A stretch of DNA of 64,000 nt, taken from Streptomyces spinoverrucosus (GTDB lineage Bacteria > Actinomycetota > Actinomycetes > Streptomycetales > Streptomycetaceae). Positions 7,692-15,639 of the stretch are shown one piece after another. The first letter of the stretch is position 1, and each line of letters starts with the position of its first letter. Position numbers and translations under genes: made by a program. Below the pieces are notes generated by a model. The model had not been told where the DNA came from and made no database searches. It worked only from the letters and a program-made list of their open reading frames with translations. The stretch covers positions 1,488,001 through 1,552,000 of the forward strand of contig NZ_JADPZX010000001.1 in the NCBI RefSeq assembly GCF_015712165.1. The letters are read 5' to 3'.

Positions 7692-8768
7692 TCAGCCGAC
7701 CTTGCCCGGGTGGATGGTCTTCGCGATCTCCTCGACCGTGTCGGCGTTCTCGACCCCGGCGATGGTGGTCTGCTCGGAGCCGATGCGCAGGAAGTGCCCT
7801 TCCTTCACGGCCTTCATACCCTTGGTGGCGGAGTTGGACGTCAGCCACTTCTCGGCCTCGTCGAACGCCTTCTCGTTCGCCGCCTCACTCCCCCGATTAC
7901 GCACGCCGAGCTGGATCCAGTCCGGGTTCTTGGCGATCACGTCCTCCCAGCCGACCTGCTTGTAGTCGCCGTCGCAGTCGGCGAAGACGTTGCGGGCCCC
8001 GGCGAGCGTGATCACGGCGTTGGCGACCTGCCGGTTGCAGATGGCCATGGGCTGCTTGGTACCGGCGTCGTAGTCGAAGAAGAAGTACGTCGGCCGCTCG
8101 CTCTCCGCCGTCTTGCCGACCGCCTTCTGGACGGCGTCCACCTTCTTCTTCATCCCGTCGACGAGTTCCTTCGCCTTCGCGCTGGTGCCCGTGACCTCGC
8201 CGAGGGAGGTGATGTCCCCCTCCACCGCCGACAGGTCGGTCACCGCGCTCTTGCTCTGCGCCGCGCAGGCGGTGGACTTGAGGAAGATGTGCTTGATCCC
8301 GGCGGTCTTGAACTCCTGCTCCGTGGGCGCGTCGCCCATGCCGCCGCCCATGTTCATCGAGGCGAAGGTGTCGATGTAGAGGTCGGCGCCGGAGCCGAGC
8401 AGCTTCTCCTTCGGAATCACCGTGTCGCTCAGGACCTTCACCTGCTGGGCCTGCGCGTCGAGTTCGCCGGGCAGGGTGCCCTCGCCGGGCGGGAAGCCGG
8501 TGCCGATCACCTTGTCCCCGGCACCGAGCCGGAGCAGCAGTTCAAGGCTGGAGGCGTTGCTGGTGACGATGCTCTTCGGGGCGGAGTCGAAGGTGGTCTT
8601 GGCGCCCATGCAGTCGGTCACGGTCACCGGGTAGTCGCCTGCGGCGGCCTTACCGGCGGCGGGGCTTGCCTTGTCGCCGTCCCCGCTGCCGTCTCCGTTG
8701 CCGCAGCCCGCCATGAGCAGACCGCCCACCACGACGGCCGCGGCACCGGCCCACCTACGAGAACGCAT
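7692..8768 (-). CDS. FecB-type substrate-binding lipoprotein
   Basis: 358 residues. A lipoprotein signal with lipobox LMAGC puts the acylated Cys at residue 22. The body is a PF01497-type periplasmic-binding fold (SIVTSNASSLELLLRLGAGD and VIGTGFPPGEG near the start, VGWEDVIAKNPDWIQLG in the second lobe). A run rich in Met, MNMGGGMG, is unusual and could serve metal binding. Start ATG 8768 has GGGAG eight bases upstream. The 195 bases to the divergent gene at 8964 show no recognisable riboswitch or operator. Confidence 0.85.
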   Translation of the reverse strand: MRSRRWAGAAAVVVGGLLMAGCGNGDGSGDGDKASPAAGKAAAGDYPVTVTDCMGAKTTFDSAPKSIVTSNASSLELLLRLGAGDKVIGTGFPPGEGTLPGELDAQAQQVKVLSDTVIPKEKLLGSGADLYIDTFASMNMGGGMGDAPTEQEFKTAGIKHIFLKSTACAAQSKSAVTDLSAVEGDITSLGEVTGTSAKAKELVDGMKKKVDAVQKAVGKTAESERPTYFFFDYDAGTKQPMAICNRQVANAVITLAGARNVFADCDGDYKQVGWEDVIAKNPDWIQLGVRNRGSEAANEKAFDEAEKWLTSNSATKGMKAVKEGHFLRIGSEQTTIAGVENADTVEEIAKTIHPGKVG

Positions 8769-8963
8769 CGAACAACTCCCGGATCCACTCGGTGCGAAGG
8801 CGGACCACCGCCACCCCCGATGCAGTAGTCGGGGCGGACAGGGCCTGAGTTCCCGCCAGTCGCAATCCCCGGTGACGGTGGGGTGCGCGTCGCTTCCTCT
8901 CGGCGGCACGCGGTACTGGCGTCGGCGGGGTACAGACCCACCACTCGCCCCGTGGGGGACGTC

Positions 8964-9359
8964 ATGCTCCAGACCCGGGAACTCTTCGACAGCCTCACCA
9001 CCGCCGGCCCGCTCCGCAGCGAGGTCCTGGCCCGTGCCGTCAGCCTGCTCTCCGAGTGCGAGGAGGCCACGACGGCGTGCGCGGCCGCCATGCTCGCCGG
9101 GAAGGACGCCGACGAACTGAGGGCGGCGATCGTCCAGGACCTGGACTGCGCCGACGTGACGGCCGCGACCCGCCGGGTCCTGACCCGGGGCGGCCACGAC
9201 CGTACGCTGCTCGCCGCACAGGTCGAGGCATGCCTGATCGCCTGCCGGCTCAGCCACGACCTGTGCGCGGCGCACCACGAGCACTGCCGCATCTGCGCGG
9301 AGTCCACCGAGCAGGCGGTGGACGTGTGCCGGGAGGTGCTGGCGGCCGTACGGTCGTAG
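8964..9359 (+). CDS. Four-helix-bundle, Cys/His-rich copper-binding-type protein
   Basis: 131 residues starting at ATG 8964 behind GGGGGAC. The helical sequence with recurrent Cys and His (CEEATTACAAAM, DLDCAD, VEACLIACRLSHDLCAAHHE, HCRICAEST, VDVCREV) fits the DUF326-like four-helix family related to copper-storage proteins. No signal peptide, so cytosolic. It converges with the copper operon whose last gene ends at 9375, supporting a role in copper buffering. Confidence 0.75.
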   Translation: MLQTRELFDSLTTAGPLRSEVLARAVSLLSECEEATTACAAAMLAGKDADELRAAIVQDLDCADVTAATRRVLTRGGHDRTLLAAQVEACLIACRLSHDLCAAHHEHCRICAESTEQAVDVCREVLAAVRS

Positions 9360-9374
9360 CGGCGGCCCGGCCGG

Positions 9375-9893
9375 TCAGGAGGCGTCCGTGCCCGGCCGGA
9401 GCACCAACGCCGACACCCTGATCCGACCCTCGTGCTCGAAGTGCAGCGTGAACGGGACCTCGTCGCCGATCTCCCAGCCCGATTTCGCGAGCACTGTCAC
9501 GTTGAAGCTGTCCGGGGACATGGACAGCGTGTCCCCGGCCGGGGCCGGGATCGAGGAGACCTCCTCACCGGTCGCGGCGTTTCCGTCGAGCATGCGGTGA
9601 CGGCTGAGCTCGGGAGTGCCGGCGACCGCGGCGGACGTCACCTTCAGCAACCGGTCGTCCGCGCCCCCGGAGTTGATGATGCGGAAGTACGCCGAGGTGG
9701 CTCGGGTGTCGCCGTACGGCAGCCAGACCCGGCCGTCGACGACCTCGACGCGCGGCGGGCTGCCCGCGTTGCCGGTGTTCACCCAGGTGGTCAGGGCGCC
9801 GAGGGCGAGGCTGGAGGCGGCGACGGGCGCGGCCGCGGCGATCAGGGTGTCGGTCAGACGGCGGCGGGTGGGACGCCACAGGGACGTGATCAT
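9375..9893 (-). CDS. PCuAC-like copper chaperone, divergent
   Basis: 172 residues with an N-terminal membrane anchor or signal (LIAAAAPVAASSLALGAL) and a PCu(A)C-like beta domain (ATSAYFRIINSGGADDRLLK ... ELSRHRM). Family members bind Cu(I) with two His and two Met in an H-M-x10-M-x21-H-x-M pattern. Here RHRM is present but the distal HxM is replaced by FNVTV, so binding may be altered. ATG 9893 overlaps the copA stop (ATGA), placing it last in the copA operon. Confidence 0.7.
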   Translation of the reverse strand: MITSLWRPTRRRLTDTLIAAAAPVAASSLALGALTTWVNTGNAGSPPRVEVVDGRVWLPYGDTRATSAYFRIINSGGADDRLLKVTSAAVAGTPELSRHRMLDGNAATGEEVSSIPAPAGDTLSMSPDSFNVTVLAKSGWEIGDEVPFTLHFEHEGRIRVSALVLRPGTDAS

Positions 9894-12175
9894 CGGGCGT
9901 CGCTCCCGGTCGTCGTCAGGGTGCGCTGCCGGGCGGGCGCCGGTTGCCAGGCGCGCAGCCGCAGGCTGTTGCCGACCACGAGCACCGAGCTGACCGACAT
10001 GGCCGCGGCGGCGACCATCGGGTTGAGCAGGCCCACCATGGCGAGCGGCACGGTCACGACGTTGTAGCCGAAGGCCCACAGGAGGTTGGCGCGGATGGTG
10101 CCGAGAGTGCGGCGGGCCAGCCGTACCGCGTCCGCCAGGGCTTCGATGTCACCGCGTACGAGGGTCACGTCGGCGGCGCCGATCGCCGCGTCCGTGCCAC
10201 CGCCCATGGCGATGCCCAGGTCCGCCCCGGCCAGCGCGGCCGCGTCGTTGACGCCGTCCCCGACGACCGCGACCCGGTAGCCCTGCTCCCGCAACTCGCG
10301 TACGAGGTCGGCCTTGTCCTCGGGGGTGCAGCGCGCGTGCACCTCGTCGATGCCCAGCGCGGCCGCGACGGCCCGCGCGGACGCCTCACGGTCACCGGTC
10401 GCGAGGACAGGGCGTACGCCCAGGCGCCGGAGCCGGTCCACGGCACGGTAACTGCCGGGCCGTAGAACGTCCCCGACCTCGATCAGGGCCTCGGCCGCGC
10501 CGTCGATCCGGACCAGCACGGGCGTGTGCGCGGCGGCCTCCGCCACGGGCAGCGCGTCTGCCAGGTCGGCGGGCAACTCGCAGTCGGGGGCGACGACTTC
10601 CACCAGCCGACCCTCGACGCGGCCCTGCACGCCCTTGCCCGCCGTCGCCGCGAAGTCACTCACGGCCGGCAGCCGCGTCCCGGACTGAGCCCGGTTCGCG
10701 TACGAGACGATCGCCCGGCCCAGCGGATGCTCCGAGCCCTGCTCCACCGCCCCGGCCAGCCGCAGTACCTCGTCGCGGCCCAGCCCGCCGGGCACCGCGG
10801 TCACCCGGGCGACGCTCATGTGCCCGGAGGTCAGGGTGCCGGTCTTGTCCAGCACGACGGCGTCCAGGTGCTGCAACCCCTCCAACGCCTGCGGGCCCTT
10901 GACCAGGACGCCCAGCTGCGCGCCGCGCCCGGTCGCGGCCATCAGCGCCGTCGGGGTCGCCAGGCCCAGGGCACACGGGCAGGCCACCACCAGCACGGCC
11001 ACGCACGCGGTGACCGCTGCCTGCGCGTCGGCCCCGGCACCGAGCCAGAACCCGAGCACGGTCACCGCCAGCGACAGCACCACCGGCACGAACACGCCCG
11101 CGACCGCGTCTGCCAGCCGCTGCGCCTTCGCTTTCCCAGCCTGCGCCTCCGTCACCAACCGGGTGATCCGGGCCAGTTGCGTGTCGGCGCCGACAGCCGC
11201 GGCCCGCACCAGCAGCAGCCCGCCCGCGTTGACGGCACCGCCCACCACCGCCGAGCCGGAGCCGACCTCGACCGGGTCGCTCTCCCCGGTGACGAGCGAC
11301 AGATCCACGGCGGAGTTGCCCTCCACCACCTCCCCGTCGGTGGCGACCCGTTCCCCGGGCCGTACGACGAAGACCTGCCCGACCGTCAACTCATCGATGG
11401 CGACGAGCCGTTCAGCGTCGCCCTCCCGGATGGACACCTCCTTGGCGGCGAGGTGCGCCAGCGAGCGCAAGGCGGCACCAGTGCCGTGCCGGGCCCGCGC
11501 CTCCAGGAAACGGCCCGCGAGCACGAACAGCGGGACACCGACGGCCGCTTCCAGGTACACGTGCGCCATGCCGTCCGACGCTTCGGGCAGCAGGCTGAAC
11601 GGCATCGTCATGCCCGGCTCGCCCGCCCCGCCCAGAAACAGGGCGTACGCCGACCAGCCGAAGGAGGCCACCACGCCCAGCGAGACGAGGGTGTCCATGG
11701 TCGCCGTCGAGTGCCGCAGCCCGCGCGCCGCCCGGATGTGGAACGGCCACGCGCTCCACACGGCGACCGGCGCGGACAGCACAAAGCACAACCACTGCCA
11801 GTTGCGGAACTGCCAGGCGGGCACCATAGACAGCACGAGCACCGGGACCGCGAGCAGTGCGGTGATCAGCAGGCGTTCGCGTTCCTGACGGGCGTCCTCG
11901 GGCTCGTCGCCGCGGTCCTGGCGTTCCGGCTTCTTCCTCGGCGGCTCGGGCAGCGCGGCCGTGTAGCCGGCCTGCTCGACGGCCGTTACCAGTTCTGCCG
12001 GGCGGACGTGCGCCGGGTGGCTGACGCGGGCGCGCCCGGTGGCCAGATTGACCGTCGCCGAGACGCTGTCCAGCTTGGCGAGCTTCTTCTCCACCCGCCG
12101 AACGCAGGCCGCACAGGTCATCCCACCGACGGTCAGGTCGGTGATCGTCATGGGGGGTGCGGGTTCGGTGGCCAT
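9890..12175 (-). CDS. copA: Copper-translocating P1B-type ATPase
   Basis: 761 residues. An N-terminal heavy-metal domain carries GMTCAAC (Cys21, Cys24). Then come eight predicted membrane segments with the intramembrane metal motif CPC in VVACPCALGLATPTAL, the phosphorylation site DKTGTLT, the P1B HP motif in SEHPLGRAI, and the hinge GDGVNDAAAL. These define a Cu(I) exporter of the plasma membrane. It overlaps the small membrane-protein gene upstream (TGATG) and the PCuAC-like gene downstream (ATGA), so the three are coupled. Confidence 0.95.
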   Translation of the reverse strand: MATEPAPPMTITDLTVGGMTCAACVRRVEKKLAKLDSVSATVNLATGRARVSHPAHVRPAELVTAVEQAGYTAALPEPPRKKPERQDRGDEPEDARQERERLLITALLAVPVLVLSMVPAWQFRNWQWLCFVLSAPVAVWSAWPFHIRAARGLRHSTATMDTLVSLGVVASFGWSAYALFLGGAGEPGMTMPFSLLPEASDGMAHVYLEAAVGVPLFVLAGRFLEARARHGTGAALRSLAHLAAKEVSIREGDAERLVAIDELTVGQVFVVRPGERVATDGEVVEGNSAVDLSLVTGESDPVEVGSGSAVVGGAVNAGGLLLVRAAAVGADTQLARITRLVTEAQAGKAKAQRLADAVAGVFVPVVLSLAVTVLGFWLGAGADAQAAVTACVAVLVVACPCALGLATPTALMAATGRGAQLGVLVKGPQALEGLQHLDAVVLDKTGTLTSGHMSVARVTAVPGGLGRDEVLRLAGAVEQGSEHPLGRAIVSYANRAQSGTRLPAVSDFAATAGKGVQGRVEGRLVEVVAPDCELPADLADALPVAEAAAHTPVLVRIDGAAEALIEVGDVLRPGSYRAVDRLRRLGVRPVLATGDREASARAVAAALGIDEVHARCTPEDKADLVRELREQGYRVAVVGDGVNDAAALAGADLGIAMGGGTDAAIGAADVTLVRGDIEALADAVRLARRTLGTIRANLLWAFGYNVVTVPLAMVGLLNPMVAAAAMSVSSVLVVGNSLRLRAWQPAPARQRTLTTTGSDAR

Positions 12176-12441
12176 CAGCTGCCGCTCCCGTGGTTCATGT
12201 CCATGTCGCCCATGTCCCCGTGCTCCATGTCCGTGCCGCCACCGTCTCCGCCGTTTCCGTCGTCGTCCGTCCCCGAGCGGTGCATGCCGGGCGCGACCGG
12301 ACCGGCGGCGGTTCCGACGGCGTACGACACCGTGAAGACCAGCGTGAGCAGCAGCAGGAAACCGCAGAGGGCGGGCGGCGGCACCAGCCTGCGCCGGGCC
12401 GCGCCCGCCCTCGGGGACGACGTCTGCTCGGGTTCTTCCAT
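12175..12441 (-). CDS. Small membrane protein with Met/His-rich tail, copper operon
   Basis: 88 residues from ATG 12441. One membrane segment (ALCGFLLLLTLVFTVSYAVG, about 25-45) is followed by a Gly/Asp-rich linker and a C-terminal tail MEHGDMGDMDMNHGSGS that looks made for soft-metal binding. It overlaps copA by one base in a TGATG junction, so it is first in the copA operon. The function is unknown; delivery of copper to or from CopA is a reasonable guess. No named family recognised. Confidence 0.65.
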   Translation of the reverse strand: MEEPEQTSSPRAGAARRRLVPPPALCGFLLLLTLVFTVSYAVGTAAGPVAPGMHRSGTDDDGNGGDGGGTDMEHGDMGDMDMNHGSGS

Positions 12442-12581
12442 CACCGGGCCTCCTGATGCCTGTCCGACGCCCGGACGAGCAGTTCGCTTCAATTCCCGGG
12501 TCGGCCGTTACGGTTCAGGAGTCGGGCGAGGTGAAACGCAAGTTCCCCCGCCCGCAAGTGACGTGCATCACACTCGGCCGG

Positions 12582-12806
12582 TCAGGCGGCCGCGGGCGAC
12601 GCAGCGCCGGTCACCTCGTAGCCCGCCTCCACGATCGCGGCACGTACGGCAGCGTCGTCGACCGACTCGCCCGTCACGGTCACACGGCCCGCCGGGACAT
12701 CGACGTCGACCTCGGTGACCCCTGCGACCTCGACGACCTCCTCGGTGATGCTCGCCGCACAGTGGCCGCAGCTCATACCGGACACGGTGTAGGTCTTCTC
12801 AGCCAT
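12582..12806 (-). CDS. copZ: Copper chaperone, heavy-metal-associated domain
   Basis: 74 residues, a single HMA ferredoxin-like domain with GMSCGHC (Cys13, Cys16) and the typical ending IVEAGYEVTG. It hands Cu(I) to CopA in the cytosol. ATG 12806 follows AGGAG. It lies 140 bases upstream of the copA unit on the same strand and may have its own promoter. From here to 13078 I see no gene; the 13041 region has a TTGACG that could be a -35. Confidence 0.9.
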   Translation of the reverse strand: MAEKTYTVSGMSCGHCAASITEEVVEVAGVTEVDVDVPAGRVTVTGESVDDAAVRAAIVEAGYEVTGAASPAAA

Positions 12807-13078
12807 GGCGGATGCTCCTGTCCTCGCCGCTTCTCGGTGACCGCGGGGAATCGCGTGCCGTGGTGTACGCGGTGCGGGCGTGACCCGTTCACCGTTCCCG
12901 CGCGCTGAACTGCGGTCGGCGGACTGGTGCGGCCTATTTCGGTCACGGTAGGCTCTGCCGGCCCTCGCCCCGCGAGCCACTTCGGCACTCGTCGGCGGCG
13001 GGCACAGCGGGCTCGGACACGCGCATCGTCCCGACGGCAGTTGACGATCGCCCGTGGCCGGAAGTGAACGGTCACGAA

Positions 13079-13100
13079 GTCGCACACGTATGTGTGCGAC
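13079..13100. promoter_or_regulatory. Palindromic operator candidate
   Basis: Nine-base arms GTCGCACAC and GTGTGCGAC are perfectly complementary around a 4-base centre GTAT. It lies 40 bases before the ATG of the copper-locus membrane protein at 13140. The sequence does not match the CsoR-type pattern I know, so the regulator is unknown. Confidence 0.5.
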
Positions 13101-13139
13101 AAGAAGCGGGGCAGCCCGGCGAACACGCGAGGAGGAGCG

Positions 13140-13826
13140 ATGGCTGACCGCGGTCTGCTCCGCGCCTCGCGGGTGGCGGTGTTCAGCCTCGTGTGCGTGC
13201 TGTTGGCCGCCACCGGGCACGGCATGGCTGCCGGGCATCGTCCGCCGCTCACGCTGCTGGCCATCGGCGGCATCGCTGTCGCGGTCACGGCCGGACGTCT
13301 AGCCGGGAGCGAGCGCTCCCTGGTCCAGATCGGCGGCGCGGTCACGGTCACGCAGGGCGCGCTGCACCTGCTGTTCGCCCTGGCCGGGCCCGCCCGCACC
13401 AGCACTGCGCCCTCCGCACCCCCCGATGGGCATGCCGGGCACATGTCGCATGCGGAGCACCACGCCCCGGCAGCCGCAACAGGCGCCACCGGGACAGGTG
13501 CCGAAGCGGTCGGAGTGGCCCTGGACGCCGCCCATCCAAGCCCCTTCATGCTGCTCGCGCACCTGGTCGCCGGGCTCGGTGCCGCCTGGTGGCTGCGGCA
13601 GGGTGAGGCCGTGGTGTGGCGGCTGTGCCGTCTGCTCGGCGCGCCCGTTTCGGCCACGTTCCGCGCCCTGGACCTGCTGCGGCGGTGGGCGCGGCACCGG
13701 GCGGCGCTGTCCCGGCATCGTGTGGCGCCCCAGTGCGGCGCCGCGGACAACGACGTGCCCTTCGGCACCCGAGTACTGGAGCATGCACTCGCCCGCCGCG
13801 GGCCGCCCCTGCTGTTCACCCGCTGA
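13140..13826 (+). CDS. Copper-locus integral membrane protein with His/Met-rich loop
   Basis: 228 residues from ATG 13140 behind GGAGGAGCG. Predicted segments are at about 8-28, 38-58, 65-85 and 138-158. The third and fourth flank a loop GHAGHMSHAEHHAPA, a likely metal-binding stretch. No enzyme motif. Similar proteins occur beside PepSY-domain and copper genes in Streptomyces. It is followed after 226 bases by the PepSY protein on the same strand; that gap (13827-14052) shows no clear feature. Confidence 0.65.
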   Translation: MADRGLLRASRVAVFSLVCVLLAATGHGMAAGHRPPLTLLAIGGIAVAVTAGRLAGSERSLVQIGGAVTVTQGALHLLFALAGPARTSTAPSAPPDGHAGHMSHAEHHAPAAATGATGTGAEAVGVALDAAHPSPFMLLAHLVAGLGAAWWLRQGEAVVWRLCRLLGAPVSATFRALDLLRRWARHRAALSRHRVAPQCGAADNDVPFGTRVLEHALARRGPPLLFTR

Positions 13827-14052
13827 TCCGGCCGAACCGAGGGTGTCCCGCGCACTTCTCACCCGACCGGTTTTCTCGCCTCGCATGCCCCGGGTTCGCC
13901 CAGCCGCACGCGTCGGCACTCACGGGCGTGCCGTACGCCCACGGCCCCGCTCATCGCGACGGGACCGGTGGGCCACACGCGCCCGTCCAGCAGTGAACAG
14001 CAACCCGGTTCCCCGCAGTGGGCCGGGCTGACTTCAGGAGCTGAGCCCTTTC

Positions 14053-15588
14053 ATGAGCACCACGTCCGAAGCCTCCCCCGACGAAAACCCACCCGCCGAC
14101 TCCCCCGACCCGAGCCCACCAGCCGCACAGACCGCTACCGACGCCTCGCCGACCTCCGCGGCACCGGCGCAGAACGGCGGCGCCGACGTTCGTACCCGTT
14201 CCGGCTGGTGGCCCCTGCTGACCCGGCTGCACTTCTACGCGGGCATCCTGGTCGCCCCGTTCCTGCTGGTCGCGGCGCTGACCGGGCTGGCGTACACCGC
14301 CGTGCCGCAGCTCGACCAGTTCGTTTACGGCGACCAGTTGCGGGTGGAGCGGGTCGGTGACGAGCCCAGACCCCTGACCGAGCAGATCGCGGCCGCCCGC
14401 GAAGCCCACCCCGAGGGCGTCATCGCCTCGGTCGTCCCGCCCGACGCGCCGGACCACACCACCAAGGTCGTGCTCTCCGTCCCCGAACTCGCCGAGCAGG
14501 ACAAGCAGCGCACCGTCTACGTCGACCCCTATACCGCCGAGGTACGCGGCGCCCTGACCACGTGGTTCGGTTCGACACCGCTGGCCACCTGGCTGGACGA
14601 CCTGCACCGCCACCTTCACCTCGGCGAGACGGGCCGGCTCTATTCCGAACTCGCCGCGAGCTGGCTGTGGGTGCTCGTCCTGGGCGGTCTCGTGCTGTGG
14701 TTCGGCCGCCGCCGCACCTACGCGGGCGGCTCGAAGCGGAACACCGTGCTACCGGAACGCGGAGCGCGAGGGGTGCGCCGCAGCCGCAGTTTCCACGCGG
14801 TGACCGGGGTGTGGATCTCCGTCGGCCTGCTCGCCCTCAGCGTCACCGGCCTGACCTGGTCGACGCATGCCGGGGAACGCATCACCGACCTGCGGACCTC
14901 GCTGAGCGCCTACCCACCCGAGCTGGACACCACCGCGTCCGCGGGGACCGGCGGCTCGGGACACGACCACTCGCACGGCGAGAGCACCGGCGAAGACACC
15001 ACGGAGGGCGGCCTGCCCGAAGGGCTGACCATCGACCGGATCCTCGACGAGGCCCGTGCCGCGGGCCTCGACGGTCCGGTGGAGATCAGCACCCCCGCCG
15101 ACGACAAGAGCACCTGGACCGTCGCCCAGACCGACGGCCTGTGGCCGGTCCACAAGGACCAGGCGGCCATCGACCCCCACAGCGGCGAGGTCACCTCGCG
15201 TGTCGACTGGGCGGACCACCCGGTGCTCGCCAAGCTCAGCACGCTCGGTGTGGCCGCCCACATGGGCACCCTCTTCGGTCTGGCCAACCAGATCGTCCTC
15301 GCGGTCATCGCCCTCGGCCTGACCGTGGGCATCGTGCTCGGCTACCGCATGTGGTGGCAGCGCAGGCCCACCCGGGCCGACCGCCGCGCCTGGGTGGGCC
15401 GCCCGCCCGCGCGCGGTACCTGGCGCAACCTGCCCTGGCCCGCTCTGGCCGTGGCCGTGCCGCTGACCATCGCCGTCGGCTGGGCGGTTCCGCTGCTGGG
15501 CTGGTCCCTGCTGGCCTTCCTGCTCCTGGACGGCGCGCTCGGCCTGATCCACCGGCAGCGCGCCACTCGTTCAGCCGCAGAGGTCTGA
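14053..15588 (+). CDS. PepSY-associated transmembrane protein
   Basis: 511 residues. A long Pro/Ser/Thr-rich N-terminus is followed by membrane segments at about 65-85 (FYAGILVAPFLLVAALTGLA), 195-215, 255-275, 410-435 and 455-490. Motifs DDLHRHLHLGETGRLYSELA and RSFHAVTGVWISVGLLALSV are characteristic of PepSY-TM proteins (PF03929), some of which are linked to ferric-siderophore reduction or metal uptake. A His-rich stretch GHDHSHGE at about 310 suits a metal locus. The gene converges on the RamB-type regulator. Confidence 0.85.
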   Translation: MSTTSEASPDENPPADSPDPSPPAAQTATDASPTSAAPAQNGGADVRTRSGWWPLLTRLHFYAGILVAPFLLVAALTGLAYTAVPQLDQFVYGDQLRVERVGDEPRPLTEQIAAAREAHPEGVIASVVPPDAPDHTTKVVLSVPELAEQDKQRTVYVDPYTAEVRGALTTWFGSTPLATWLDDLHRHLHLGETGRLYSELAASWLWVLVLGGLVLWFGRRRTYAGGSKRNTVLPERGARGVRRSRSFHAVTGVWISVGLLALSVTGLTWSTHAGERITDLRTSLSAYPPELDTTASAGTGGSGHDHSHGESTGEDTTEGGLPEGLTIDRILDEARAAGLDGPVEISTPADDKSTWTVAQTDGLWPVHKDQAAIDPHSGEVTSRVDWADHPVLAKLSTLGVAAHMGTLFGLANQIVLAVIALGLTVGIVLGYRMWWQRRPTRADRRAWVGRPPARGTWRNLPWPALAVAVPLTIAVGWAVPLLGWSLLAFLLLDGALGLIHRQRATRSAAEV

Positions 15589-15615
15589 CACTCCGTCGGG
15601 TCGGTGCGTCCGCGG

Positions 15616-15639
15616 GGTGGGCCGAGATCTCGGCCTACC
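15616..15639. terminator. Bidirectional hairpin between convergent genes
   Basis: The 14-base perfect palindrome GCCGAGATCTCGGC is extended by flanking GGTGG/CTACC pairing. It lies between the convergent PepSY gene and the RamB-type regulator and overlaps the regulator's TAG stop (15635-15637). No U-tract, as usual in Streptomyces. Confidence 0.5.

Noticed and set aside
8769..8963. Possible cobalamin riboswitch upstream of the FecB-type gene
   Set aside because: The minus strand has GGCGGGAACTCAGGCC but lacks the B12 box and the conserved aptamer blocks, so I do not call a riboswitch.
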